From positions 49,567,407 through 49,631,406 of the forward strand of contig CM036762.1 of NCBI GenBank assembly GCA_020796225.1: DNA of 64,000 nucleotides, written 5' to 3'. Position 1 is the stretch's first letter, and every line of letters starts with the position of its first letter. The position numbers and the translations under genes are program-made. Of this stretch, positions 1 to 13,000 are shown one piece after another. The notes beneath the pieces were generated by a model. It had not been told where the DNA came from and ran no database searches. It saw only the letters and a list, made by a program, of their open reading frames with translations. This DNA comes from Arion vulgaris. Taxonomy: Eukaryota > Mollusca > Gastropoda > Stylommatophora > Arionidae.

Positions 1-1552
1 TTGTGGTTCAAACTACTTGATTGAGAAATCATAAATGAAATAACTAAAGATAAGTCAATATAAATGATATATAATTATATATATAGAGCCATTAATATAG
101 GGAACAAAATATTGTGGACACATAAGAGACATTACATTAATCAAAAACTGATTAGAGGGAAAAGTTGAAGGATGATTAGTAAGAGAGACCAACACACAAG
201 TTGGAGGAAAACAAGAGGTGGACAGATTACTACAATCTCTTGTTTTCCTCTGAAAGATTGAATCTGTCAGAGTGCAAGATAAAAGAGATGTTTTATGTGG
301 AGACGATACCTTATGTCATTATGATTATATTTATAATATAGACTTACTTTCCATGAGAAGTTTAAATATCATCAAATATATAATTCATCCTTAATTTCGT
401 TATCACTCATGTTGGTAGTCTGTGAAATGTGTACACTTGTACAGTGAACAGTCAAGTGTAACTACTAATACTACTATAACTAACTTACACTACACTAATT
501 TTTAATTCTTATGCAAGAAATGTCACCGTGCCGTAGTAGTAATTACGCTAAAGAAGCCATTATTTAAATATCATACACATTATTCTTTGCCTAATTAAAC
601 CACCAGAATGTTTATTTATTACTTTTATCAAGTTTCCATAACTTAATTTCACCGTGGTATGACAGCAAATTACTAAATACTTAAACTACGATTCAGCCGT
701 CTGCAGCGCTGAACTGTGAGAGTAATCGACAGCAGTCGGTGTGTCACGGTTTTCCTTCTTGGAGTTCTTATTTATCTATTCTCAGGCTATTTGATTTAAA
801 ATCTGAACTTCATACCTTGATATACAGTTCAAACTTCTGCATTGTAGTACCTCCACCGTCATTTTCAGACATGTTGAATACTTTCCTAAAATGTTTCTAA
901 TGTTGGAAAGTTGAAGTGTTGTTCGTATTGTAATAATAGTTAATGTTGTTCGTCTTACGTACAGACCTCGCCCTAGAAGGTATGAACTGCGCATGCGCAG
1001 AAAGTACGGAATGCCTGTGACGAAATATTTTTGTGACCCACTCAAAACTATTAATAAATATACTCTTAAATAATACATAATTGTGTTTTCCTTTTCCCTG
1101 TTAAAACCAACAAATGTGTAGGGTATGTGGATGCACATAAATATATATTGCATTTCATGTGAGCGACAAACAAATAGAGCTGAGGTACTGGAACGATTAG
1201 GAGTGAGAAGTGTCGAAGATATAAAGCAGAGGGGAGAAACATGGACCTGTTGGTTGGTTAACGCCTGCCGTATGCATGCTCTATATCCGTCTGTCTAGGT
1301 TCAATCAGAAGGCGACTAGAAAAGAAACCCAAGAATTAAAATATGTCCACGGTAGCTGAAGAACATTGCATGTCCACATTTATGCTGACAGAGCTAAATG
1401 CTTAATGGCGCAACAAAAGATGTCAAGTTCAAGAGGTCACTTGGCAAAGATGTAGTCGCCAACAAGATCTAAAGCTAGGAACCTTTTAAAAGTAGTAAAC
1501 ATCAGCTGGAGAATAGGACAAGTGTCCACTACATAGAAATAATCTATCACGG
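1..1552. other. AT-rich non-coding stretch, nothing identified
   Basis: I see no convincing exon, RNA or complete mobile element here. The 123-codon frame on the minus strand near 782-1153 has no recognisable motif and is rich in I, Y and L, as expected of AT-rich non-coding DNA. Confidence 0.5.
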
Positions 1553-2330
1553 TTTAGTCGATAGATCATCATTATGGCACATTTAAACAATTAGTCCATA
1601 ACTGCTCCGATTTCTTCCCGGCGACTAACGACACCAGTGCTTTGCTGGCTTGCCTACACCTCGTTTGATTTGGTTTTCTTGCATTCTGGTTAGGATTGTT
1701 GATGCACCCGCATTACTTGAATCATTTACACGTTTATTTCCATTAGAACATTCAAAATATCAGCTTGATCCTTTTCAAGTCTGCTTTCTACAGTAGCAAT
1801 GTCCACAAACCTTTCGAACCTCGCATTCTCCTTTGTGTCCACGTGTGCTGGCACAAATAAAAAGCTAGTTTTTGTCGGCCTAGACCTCTCCAGAGACTCC
1901 AACCATTATCATCGAGCCCAGACCATTTCAGTCTTCCTGAGCATACTCATTTAGTCACTGAGAAATCATGTTTGGGTCAAAGTATGTGACTCAAAGCTAG
2001 GCTAGTGTTTTATTTATTGCCATGATCTCCATAGTCAGACTATTTATAATCACGGTAAAAACACAAATTATCTTCCTCAACAATATTCTCTTCTATATGA
2101 GCGTGAAGGCCCATGAGTTTTGTTTGTGCTGAATCATGACCCATCTGTGTAAATAACCACGTGGCGAGTTCTCAGAAATCGCCTGAACGTCTGCCTCCAG
2201 TACCACTGGGTTTTCTTGTTTGCATTCTCTATCAAGTCTGATACATACTCAAAGGGATATATTGGACCCTGTTGACATTGGTATCTATTCTTCACCATGC
2301 TCAATGTCCTTGGTCTAACCATCCAAGTTT
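1553..2330 (-). pseudogene. LINE fragment with C-terminal RNase H (family RNH2), decayed
   Basis: Minus-strand translation, with several stops, shows the RNase H start (VVIYTDGS near 2135) and, nearer the 3' end, a decayed form of the FVPGHAGVRGNE-type block. This marks the RNase H that follows the RT in I/Jockey-type non-LTR retrotransposons. The 3' end, near 1553-1645, carries a tail with a GATCGGAGCA-like block and a GATGATGATC-like block. The same tail occurs at 5640-5770 and 58533-58660. Too damaged to be active. Confidence 0.7.
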
Positions 2331-2808
2331 TTTTTTTTTTTTAGCTTGCTTCCCTTTTTCTTTCCTGATTTACATGTGCAGTGGATGCTGCGTGTCTGTA
2401 TTGATTCGAATGTAGGCCCGTACTAAAAAAATTCTTGTTCTGTCTGCCATACATGGTTGGAAAGTCAAGAAAGTAAACGCATCGCAGTACACCATATCTT
2501 TGTTCATTTGAGGATCATCTTCATTCTATATCATTCTAGACATGTCCATAATTGATCGTATCTCCTACCAAGCATGTATTTCAATATGTTTAGACTAACA
2601 ACTTCCATTCTGTGTTGATTAATGTATTTATTGTACTGGGGTTTCTTTAGTGGTTTTCCCGTCTTGCCGCACCTATCTTTAATGCACCAAGGTGTGATAC
2701 GCATTGCCCCTTTCTGCATTTTTTTTCCATCTGCGTATGACAGACAATTTACCAAGCACAGAATTCGAACCACAAACCTACTGGCTAGCTGGTTGTGCTC
2801 TGACAAAC

Positions 2809-3898
2809 GCTCGTCTGCAGTGCTAGGCAATGGGTGCCGTAAGCTCGTCTGCAGTGCTAGGCAATGGGTGCCGTAAGCTCGTCTGCAGTGCTAGGCAATG
2901 GGTGCCGTAAGCTCGTCTGCAGTGCTAGGCAATGGGTGCCGTAAGCTCGTCTGCAGTGCTAGGCAATGGGTGCCGTAAGCTCGTCTGCAGTGCTAGGCAA
3001 TGGGTGCCGTAAGCTCGTCTGCAGTGCTAGGCAATGGGTGCCGTAAGCTCGTCTGCAGTGCTAGGCAATGGGTGCCGTAAGCTCGTCTGCAGTGCTAGGC
3101 AATGGGTGCCGTAAGCTCGTCTGCAGTGCTAGGCAATGGGTGCCGTAAGCTCGTCTGCAGTGCTAGGCAATGGGTGCCGTAAGCTCGTCTGCAGTGCTAG
3201 GCAATGGGTGCCGTAAGCTCGTCTGCAGTGCTAGGCAATGGGTGCCGTAAGCTCGTCTGCAGTGCTAGGCAATGGGTGCCGTAAGCTCGTCTGCAGTGCT
3301 AGGCAATGGGTGCCGTAAGCTCGTCTGCAGTGCTAGGCAATGGGTGCCGTAAGCTCGTCTGCAGTGCTAGGCAATGGGTGCCGTAAGCTCGTCTGCAGTG
3401 CTAGGCAATGGGTGCCGTAAGCTCGTCTGCAGTGCTAGGTAATGGGTGCCGTAAGCTCGTCTGCAGTGCTAGGCAATGGGTGCCGTAAGCTCGTCTGCAG
3501 TGCTAGGTAATGGGTGCCGTAAGCTCGTCTGCAGTGCTAGGCAATGGGTGCCGTAAGCTCGTCTGCAGTGCTAGGCAATGGGTGCCGTAAGCTCGTCTGC
3601 AGTGCTAGGCAATGGGTGCCGTAAGCTCGTCTGCAGTGCTAGGCAATGGGTGCCGTAAGCTCGTCTGCAGTGCTAGGCAATGGGTGCCGTAAGCTCGTCT
3701 GCAGTGCTAGGCAATGGGTGCCGTAAGCTCGTCTGCAGTGCTAGGCAATGGGTGCCGTAAGCTCGTCTGCAGTGCTAGGCAATGGGTGCCGTAAGCTCGT
3801 CTGCAGTGCTAGGCAATGGGTGCCGTAAGCTCGTCTGCAGTGCTAGGCAATGGGTGCCGTAAGCTCGTCTGCAGTCTCTAGGGCAATGGGTGCCGTAA
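2809..3898. repeat. 34-bp tandem array, about 32 copies
   Basis: A 34-bp unit (core ctgcagtgctaggcaatggg) repeats head to tail with almost no divergence. The variants I saw are a c-to-t change in two units (near 3440 and 3508) and a rearranged last unit (near 3873-3890). Such homogeneity suggests recent expansion or ongoing homogenisation. The flanks, 2751-2789 and 3903-3944, are imperfect inverted repeats of each other. The left one, read on the minus strand, contains ggttcgaattc, which fits a pol III B box. Confidence 0.95.
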
Positions 3899-4065
3899 GA
3901 AATAAAGGTTTGTAGTTCTAATCCTGTTCTTGGTAAATATATTTTTCCGGAGCCCCTTAATATATGCATGCCCAATCCACCTCCGTCTTTTATTGATGGT
4001 CTTCAATGATATACAGTTTCTTCATTTTCAAAGTTCTTCATTTGCAGGATTCTTCTTAAACATTT

Positions 4066-4262
4066 CTCTGCCCGCCTGCCCAGCGTGTTCGTAGCGATGG
4101 TGTGACAAGCCCTCTTTGAGTGCGAGTTCAATTCCGCGGGCTGGCAGAAAAGCCACAGATTCTTCAGATTTACGTTGTTCGTGGCACCGAACCGAAGGGT
4201 TACGATGTCCATGGCACCGAACGAAGAGCTGAAAGCTCAAGTGCTTCTGGATCGGGAAAAAA
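4066..4262 (+). mobile_element. tRNA-derived SINE, family SINE-1
   Basis: It begins cctgcccagcgtgttcgtag and carries a B-box-like agttcaattcc about 55 bp in. The start and the ggctggcag segment pair like an acceptor stem. The 3' body has the family blocks gtggcaccgaaccgaag and gtgcttctggatcgg, followed by an A-rich tail. Sister copies lie at 19121-19322 (minus), 24175-24370, 28880-29092 and 32100-32290. The copy is degraded in its A-box region. Confidence 0.8.
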
Positions 4263-4639
4263 AAGAAGATTTTTCTTGGAACGTCTCCGGCTTCTGTATG
4301 ATGTAGACAATTTTCCAGCACTCACTACTGTTTTAATAATGCTATCAGGACACTGTTTTAATAATGCTATCAGGACACTGTTTTAATAATCCTATCAGGA
4401 CACTGCTTTTATATGCTCGTAAACCATTTAACTGATTGATCTTGTTATCTTTACTCAATTCACCAAAGTTAGATATCTCTTGTTTCTGGAACACAATATT
4501 GTTGTACAGGGATGAGTTAAGAGAAAATATAGGGTGGATGAATTATAAGTTCCAGAGAGTAGTAGCTCAGCTGAGACCATCACACTGCAACATTAGTTAG
4601 TTTGTTCCTTTCGTGCCAAAGGCGGCACATAGGGCAGAG

Positions 4640-5070
4640 GTTTTAGAACTCCATGTGATGCGTTCGTTGCTAGCAGTTGGAGATCTTGTATGGTTGTACA
4701 TCCCAATAGTTTACTTTCTTGTAGTATTGATCTTCAAAGAGTGCTCTTGGGTTTTCCACGTTTTCTTTTCCCAACTGGTGACCACATAAGGACTTGTCGA
4801 TTTAGTCTCTTCGTTTGATCTAAGAACATGATCTAAATATTTCCACCTTCGTTTCCTTATAATATTTGATATAGGTTGTAGATGTGTTCCATCTCTCACT
4901 GTGTTGTTCGAAACGAAATCACTATATTTTACTTTTAGTAATTTATGGAGGCATTAATTCTCAAAGCTGTCCAGTTTCTTATCAATTTTGTTTGTTGATT
5001 TCAAACTTTCACAACCGTAGGTCAGTACAGGAATCAAATTGGACCTAAACAATCTAACTTGTGCACATAA
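4640..5070 (-). pseudogene. LINE 3' coding tail, decayed
   Basis: Minus-strand translation gives, in order, a block like LTYGCES, then QPISNIIRKRRWKYLDHVLR. These are the post-RT C-terminal signatures common in invertebrate LINEs. The frame is interrupted and 5' truncated. No RT motifs remain. Confidence 0.65.
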
Positions 5071-5639
5071 ACTAAGGTTTTTAGACTGCAACATTAGGGG
5101 ATACAAAATAGTTGATATTTTGATCAAAGTAGAAGAATAATTGCTCCAAAAAGATTATCTGGTCAGCAACAAGGAAGCTAAAACTATCATAACACTGATA
5201 GTACAGTGCAAAACAATTCACCCCAAACACAAAGCAATGGATGGATATTACCAACAGTTCAGAATCAAACAGGCAGTCATATTTCACATCAAAACAAGAC
5301 ACAACAAATGAGACACTACTTTACCCTAACTTCAAAATAGACATCTCTATTCACTGTAATTATAAATTAGCAGGCATGACAGCAGAATATGTCCTACAAA
5401 ACTGCCTATTACAGACAGACTTGCAGAAAAGAATGTGCCTCACATCCAACATTTCCTAAGAGAAAATCTATGATGAAACTGAAATACTGCAACACATAGC
5501 TGACTATCAAAGAGAAATCTCAGTCTCAAATAGGCGATGATCGCAGAAGAAGAAAACTCACACAACAAGTAGAAGAGAAAATATAGCAGATATTTCGTTC
5601 AAATTTAATAAAGTATTGAATAGGTGAGTTGTGTAAACA

Positions 5640-5770
5640 AATCAAGTTTAGTTTAGTCGTCGAATCATCATCACTGCAGATCTAACCAATTAGTCCTTAA
5701 GTGCTCCGATCTCCTCAGTATGTCTCTCAGCGCTTGGCAACAAAGAACACCAGTTCTTTTCAAATCTATT
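5640..5770 (-). mobile_element. Solo 3' tail of LINE family RNH2
   Basis: It matches the 3' ends of the RNH2 fragments at 1553-1645 and 58533-58660. Shared blocks are gtttagtcgtc, gatcatcatcactgca, caattagtcc, gtgctccgatctcc and the final caccagt. No coding sequence is attached, so this is a short 5'-truncated insertion. Confidence 0.65.
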
Positions 5771-5898
5771 CCTGTACAAATAATGGCTTCAAGTTCTACC
5801 ATTTGCAAACAATGAATATCAGCTGCACAAGTCACATAACTCAATCATCCATGGATTGATGGCAGTAATGGCGACGGGTCAGATCAGATTCTGAATAT

Positions 5899-6135
5899 TT
5901 GTTTACTGATGAAAAAAGACACAAACGGCTGGAGAAGACCTTTATGGAAGGAGGCATCCCGGCAAAGAGAAGAAGAGGAAGACCACAGAGAAGATGGATT
6001 CATGATGTAACTGATGGTTTGAACATGATGGCTGCAGAGGTGGGACGCCTGACCTATGAGAGAGGAAAATTCAGAAGGACTGTTGGGGTCGCAAGGTTTT
6101 GCTCAGGACAAGCTATTTGATGATGACCTTTACTG
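5899..6135 (+). pseudogene. LINE 3' tail, family D
   Basis: Plus-strand translation gives GGIPAKRRRGRPQRRW followed by FRRTVGVARFCSGQAI and a stop, then a tgatgatgacc tail. The same ending occurs at 16936-17290 (minus) and 24955-25142 (plus). It is the basic C-terminus of a non-LTR retrotransposon polyprotein, heavily 5' truncated. Confidence 0.75.
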
Positions 6136-6404
6136 ATGATAGGCATACATAGCATGACAATAGTGATACAGAGAGACTCTCCCTAGATGGCTCTAGTGGT
6201 AGTAGAAATGGCAGTAGTGTGATATGAGGTAAAACTCAAGGCCACATGAAAAGAAGATAAATCAAGATCCCAACTTAGACAAGCCATAAATAATATTTTA
6301 AAATGAGTAATTCTGAAAGCAAAAATATGAAATGTATATAGTGTTGAATTTCCTTTGTGATTTTTAAATACATAACAACAGCATTTCAAAGGGACATGTT
6401 CACT

Positions 6405-6662
6405 TTATTTACGACCAGAAAGTATTGTAACCTTTTGCAAATCAATATTTTGGTTTTTGTAAAACCACAAGGAATTATGCCCCCAACTTCTGAGTTTTCG
6501 CTTTTCTCTCTTGTCGTTCAGCTCGTACATAAGTCTCTTCTCAAAAGACTCTGCGCCCTTCCGTAATTTGGCTTTCCACACAACTCTGTCATCAGCTAGT
6601 CCCTCCCATGTTCCTAGCCTGGGCAGCTGATATGGAGAATGTGCCTTGCCCATTTTGAACAA
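6405..6662 (-). pseudogene. LINE C-terminal fragment
   Basis: The minus frame is open for about 85 codons and reads WEGLADDRVVWKAKLRKGA then a K/R-rich stretch. This resembles the last residues of invertebrate LINE ORF2 proteins (an L-x-D-R-x-x-W motif followed by a basic end). It lies just downstream of the FANCG stop codon and could instead be part of a host 3' UTR. Family not known. Confidence 0.4.
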
Positions 6663-6972
6663 ACCCCCTCTCTACCCTACTGTTTTTTTCAAAGGAAAGA
6701 CAAAGTCTATACGTTTGGAATCCAGCAGGGTTTGCAGGAGATGCCAGAAGATGGCAAGGAATACACACTTAACCATCAACTGCCTTAGGGTCCCTCCTCC
6801 GGATTTTTGGTCAAGGTTTACTCCTCTAGCCCTCTGCATTACCGTGCTGACCCACATAAATAGTGCCATGTTAAATGCATATCTAGAACAACACACATTT
6901 TTGTGTGAAAAAGAAAAACTATAAAATCAACACATCGTTGAAGGCAGTTAGTTTTACATCATATCATTACGA

Positions 6973-7087
6973 TTATGTCTGGTCAGATTTGATGTTATTT
7001 AAGCATGTGACATCCATGTTTAGCAGCTCCAGCTCACTTGTTTGCCACCATTCCTTACTCTCTATGGTGTCTTTTTCCTTCATTTTT
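6973..7087 (-). CDS. FANCG: FANCG coding exon 13 with stop codon
   Basis: 115 bp including TAA. The acceptor is attttcag|AAAAATG, entering in phase 2. The peptide KMKEKDTIESKEWWQTSELE runs on to CLNNIKSDQT and the stop. The WW pair may match the WW near the vertebrate C-terminus. If so, about 45 residues between exons 12 and 13 are absent here or lie in an exon I did not find. Confidence 0.55.
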
Positions 7088-10000
7088 CTGAAAATAAAAA
7101 TATGAAAAACCAATAACCATTATTAAAGGACAACATTAAGAAGCAACAGGTAGGCATACAGCAGAATGTATATTTTATCCAAAGCTTCTCTTAAATAGTT
7201 TAAGACAGACTAGAACTATACATAGTCATGTATTGCTTTTATTGAAACAGTTAAAATATAGCTTTTATATGTTATAGGGAGGAGTATCTGGCTGACAGGA
7301 TTAGAGCGCAGGCTCCCATTTGAGAGACCGGATTCGATCCTGATAATGTCAAGGATATTTTTCTGTCGGTGGTATAAAGAAAAATCCTAACCTGAATAGT
7401 TTTGCGGTGACTGCACTAGTCATGCGGCCATTAAATTCCACAGGATCATGTTCCCCCTGTCCTACATCACTCTAAAAAGCGGTATTACACAGGAAGTAAA
7501 GACAGTTTAAAAAAAAAAGATGTTATAGGATAAAAAGGTGACATAATTTAAATAAAAAGTGCTGGAAGAAGGGAGGTAGTGAGGATGATGGTAATGCTGT
7601 GTATAAAATTTCACTACCTGATGTTCTTCTGTTTTTCCTCCATCACTAACTGCAATGCAGTCTCTGATGAGTTGCAAGTAATTCCCCTTTCTTGCAACCA
7701 ATGTCTAGAGGCCCTGTCTTTCTGATCTTTGCGATCTTGTAGGACAATAGTTTTGAAATAATGGGCAAAGATGTTATCTGAAATTGTTTACAAAAAACAT
7801 TGTCACATTACAGATTTTATGTTACAAAGTTAAAGAATTGGAAGAAAAGGCACAAAAAAAACCAAACACACATATATATCTTATTCTTCTTCGAATGCTC
7901 CATATTGACACCTTGTTAAACCAATCTTTGTAATGTGATCCGAGAAAAGAGCGATTGTACGTTGTGCTAGTTATGGAGCTACAAGTAGGCCAGCACATCC
8001 GATGTCTGCAACGCTTTTTATTTACTAGGGCAGCTTCCCTAGGCTCCTATCTCAGTCGCCTCTTACGACATGCCCTGTAGGTCACAGTGTTACTATTATT
8101 TGCTCCCCTTGAGAGCCGGTAACACACTGGCAATAAATATATATATAAATTGAGATGTTTGCAAACTGAGTACATACAGCTAGAAACTAAAAAAAACTGT
8201 TTGCTTCATAATTATTCATCAACAGATTCATATGTTACAGATAAAGAGAGATCAATTATGAACAGAGTATATAACATTAAAAAAAAAGTAAAGGAACCCT
8301 TTCATACCTCGTGGTATATAGGTTAATACAGTGTTAGGTCTGTATTTTCATTGACCGTCGGCACACGATGGGTGATGTGGTCAGCATCATGCCGGCCGCC
8401 TTTCTTTCCCAGGTATATAACATAATACAACATAAAGATGTAGAAAGTACGTTGAATGCATTTGAAAATAGATGTCCGCGAAAAATAATGAACATAAAAT
8501 GAGACAAATTCAGGAGAAGTGATGAAATCAAAGAAATGTCTGGTCAATCACTAGTAACAACTGTTATAAGAAAGAGAAGATGGAGATATGTTGGGCATAC
8601 CTTAAGAGGAAATGATCAAATAATACCAAAGCAAGCACTGAAGTAGGAGGTAAAGGGTTCAAGAGAGGACATTCTAGGGAAACCTTGAAATGAACTTGGC
8701 TGAGAGAGGCAAGAAAGAGATTAACAACATAACAGAATCAACAAGACTTTGTGCAAATGACAATCAGATGAAAGTCTATAATAGACAGAAATTGAAAGAA
8801 CTGACCCTAATTCATCATAGAGACTATATTAGTGTAGCAAATACCCTAAATGACCAAGAGGAGAGTAGTAGAACAAGAACTGATAGAAATGAATCATATC
8901 TGGAACGCATCATCGACATGGATATCAGCAGCCCATTCAAACAAATCGATTCTGGAAAAAACACAAAACAGGTGTCTGCGTACTATATTGGGAGCCATGA
9001 AATCTACACCAATTGTAGAAATGGAAAAGGCAGCCAACATCCAGCCCTTGGAAGACAGAAGAAGGAGAAAAGTGATTCTACAGACTGAAAGGATCAAAAG
9101 AATGCCTCACCATCCACTGCATGAAAAATGGCGGCTAGAACAAAGAACAGACTAAAGCGCACAAGTCTAAACCACAAAGCAAAAGAAATAGGAAAGTCAT
9201 ACTTGGAACTACTAAATCATAATTCCATACCTGAAGAATTGCTTTTGATCACTGGGAACCAGACTCAGTACCACTAAACTTCTCAACCTCCATCCCTAAA
9301 TTATTAAGCAAAGATGCCGAGCCTAATCTAGTGAAAAAGCAATTACAATGGAACATCTCCATTACATGTTTCCAGAAGACAGCTGGATAAGAATTTACAC
9401 AGATGGATCGGCAATGGAGGCAACCATGAATGGTGGAGCAGGAGTGTACATTAGGCACCCAGATGCTACCACTGTGTCTCTAGCAGCTCCTACTGGAAGA
9501 ATATGTTCCAACTACAAAGCAGAACTCATAGCCCTTCTGATGGCAGCACAGCACATGAATAAGCTGCAAGCAGCTGCAAGCAAGATGGTATTTCTTACAG
9601 ACTCATTGTCAGCTATACAAGCCCTGGAGGCTAAATCCACTGACAGCACAGTACAAAAACTACAAAGAGAACTTGCTCAGCTTTCAGAAAAGGCAGAAAT
9701 TCACTTGCAGTGGATTCCATCTCACTGTGGCATTGCAGGCAATGAGAGTGCTGATGTCTTAGCTAAGGAGGGCAGTGCCAAAGAGCAAATTTACCAACCC
9801 TTGTCTTTTCAAGAGGTCAAAACCCTCATACAGAGAAAATCTGCAGTAGACTGGAAGACAAACACTGGATATGATTATGGAAAAGACTCCCTCAAAGACC
9901 TAAGCAGAACAGACCAGGTCATTATATTTCGACTACGCACCGGACACTGCAGACTCAACAAACACTTATACAGACTAGGAATAAGTCAAACAGCTCTCTG

Positions 10001-13000
10001 CCAGTGTCAGCAGGCAGAACAGACACCAGAGCATAACCTGCAAGACTGTCCTCTTCTGTGTGAGCTGAGAAGCAACATGTGGCCACACCCAGTCGACCTG
10101 AAAACTAAGCTTTGGGAAACCTGACAGACCTGAAGCTGTCTGCCCAGTTTGTGGTCCACAGTAAATTACATCAGGTGTTAGACAAGGTTGTGTCCTTTCA
10201 CCACTACTCTTTATCGCATATATGGATAAAATAACTCAAGAGTCGAATTCAGATAATGATGAAATAAATGAACTGCTTTTTGCAGATGATCAGTGCCTGA
10301 TACATCAAAATGAACAAGATCTACAACATCATATTGACACTTTGAACAATAATTGTGTGAAACATGACATGAAAATCAACAACACTAAAACAGAAATAAT
10401 GAATATGGGAAGAAAACATAATAATCTAGACATCCATGTCAATGGCACTAAAATAAACCAAGTGAAAGAATTCAAATACTTAGGAAGCATATTCACAGAA
10501 GACGGAAAACTAGATAGAGAGATAGAGGCTAGAGTACAAAAGCAAATGCTGTAACCTACCAGCTAGCCCCATTGTTAAGGCACCCAAAAATTTCACAGGC
10601 AGCTAAGAAACAAATGATCAACAGCATTTTTATACCTACTTTGTGTTACCAGAGCCAAACATGGACATTGAGCAAAGCGCAGTCACAAAAATAACTACAT
10701 GTGAAATGCGTTGCCTGAGAAAAGTTACCAACAACACAAGAAAAGACAGAATCACCAACATCAGTATAAGAAAGAAAGTTGGCACAAACCGTGCTTGAAT
10801 TATATAGATAAACAAAGAATGAAGTGGTTTGGCCACTTAATAAGAATGCATCCAAACTCCACAGTATACAGAGTCTTCTACAACAGAACATCGGGAAAGA
10901 AGGCAAGAGGAAGACCACGGAAAAGATGGTTAGATGGCGTGGCAGCATCCTGTGAAAGAGCAAAGATAACAATCACACAAGCCACCAGAACAGCGCAAGA
11001 CAAAACAGAAAACCACGACACTGGGCAACAACCCGGTAGCAGTGTGACGACAAAAGAAGAAGAAGTAAATTAAGCGCATGACCAGAGATCGCTGAAGAAG
11101 AAGAAGAAGAATATCTGGAACACAATACAACAAACGATAATGAAAGGGAGAAGAATGGTATGTATTTGTTACTGCCTGAAGCGCCAGGTTCATCACTGGC
11201 TAGAGAGAGAGAGGAGTGTAGAAAATATAATACACAAACAAATTATACTTACGTGGCTCCATCTGCAAAATCAAGTCGCAAGAATTGAGTACCGATGACA
11301 TCTGAAGTCTCTGTAAAGATGCCTTTGCCATCCTCAAGGCTAAATTTGGCAACAATTTCTTCCAGGTTTTTGATACTGGAAATTCACTTGATCCTTCTAG
11401 TCTTTCTTCAGACTTTGACATTTCAGTTGTTGGTATTTCAGACTGTTTTATGTCCACGCTGATCGCAAGTTTGCACTTTTTTGTTGGTGGTTGGTTAGAT
11501 GTGTCCAGAGTATTATGATCTAGCTCAAAAATGGATATTTTGGAATCCGTAAACAAACTGAATGCTCTGAAAAATATTGATGTACAATACAAAATTTTTA
11601 ATGTGTACAATTTTTGGTCAAATATCTTCTTCTTGACGCTCCATATCGACTACTTGTTAACCACTCTGTGTGATTTGTATGTGATCTGAGCCTAAGAGCG
11701 ATTGTACGCTGTGCCAGTTATGCGCCTACAAGTAGGCCAGCATATCCGATTTCTGCGATGTTTTTTATAAACTAGAGTAGTTTCCCTAGGATCCTACCTC
11801 AGTCACCTCTTACGACATGCCTTATAGGTCGCAGTGGTACTATTATTTGCTTCGTTTAGGACCCCAGCACCACACGGGCGGGTCAAATATCTAAAAATTC
11901 TCACTAAATTATAACTGTAAAGTAGAAATAATTTCTTTACAATAAATGAGCTGTTCTGTTGTGAGCATCTGTAGCGATAGTGAGCTCGATCACAACCCAA
12001 GCATACCTGGTTCCAACTGCACGGCGGGGAGTTTGGAAACAAATGTGTTCCCGTTGATTTTTATGAATTGTAAAAATATACCTCACCGTTCAGAAAGCAA
12101 TGACGAACTATGGAACGTATAAGTGGTGTCTAGAAAATCAGCTCGTTACTGTAGATGATGGCAAGTCATGTAAAGGATATGCCACGAGTTTCATTGCCTT
12201 CTGTTGGTAAAAAATTTACATTGGCATCGATTACTATGCAACCACATCACACACCTTGATAAATGAAGACTCAACAGTTAATAACCATGATGGGATTGTT
12301 GTCAATTTCAAACTGCAATGATGCAAGCTAAAATCATTCTGTATTTTCTGCATGAATATTGGAATAATTTTCACCATATTGATTTCTAACATTTCTCTCC
12401 AATCATAGATTGCTACTGCCTCAATCTTACAATCTTTCTTTCTTCTTTTCTTTAATCTTGTTTTGTCTCACATCATTAGGATAACCAAAACAGGCTTTTG
12501 TGTGAGCTTCATAAATAGTGCTTTTTACAGTAACTAATACAAAATCACAAGAGCAGGCTATCTATAAAGGTTATTTTTGGAAGGTTTGCATGATGGGGAC
12601 TTTGTTGTACTTTTTGCAGTTTATGTTTTACAGGAAGTGTTTCCAATTTTGAATAGAATGTGTATACAAGTGAGTATTTAAGTGTACATAGCATAGGCAT
12701 AAAAAGATATAAGAAAGGATCGCCCATGTGTTGCCAGTGTCCACAAGGAAGCAAAGAAAAGTAACACTGCGACCTACAAGGCATGTCGTAAGAGGTAACT
12801 GAGGTATAGGCCTAGGAAGATACCTAGTAAATAAAAAGCGTCGCATAAATTGGATGTGCTGGCCTTCTTGTAGGCGCATAACTGGCACAATGTATAATCA
12901 CTATTAGGCTCAGATCACATACAAATCACAAAGAGTGGTTTAACAAGTGGTCGATATGGAGTGTTGGAAGAAGAAAAAAAGGATAAAATATCTGATACAT

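Noticed and set aside
2809..3898. Regular direct repeats suggestive of a CRISPR array
   Set aside because: Units are contiguous with no unique spacers, no Cas genes are present, and the context is eukaryotic.
6672..6924. Small genes on both strands (74 and 92 codons)
   Set aside because: No motif or splice signal; it falls in the presumed FANCG 3' flank next to a LINE relic.
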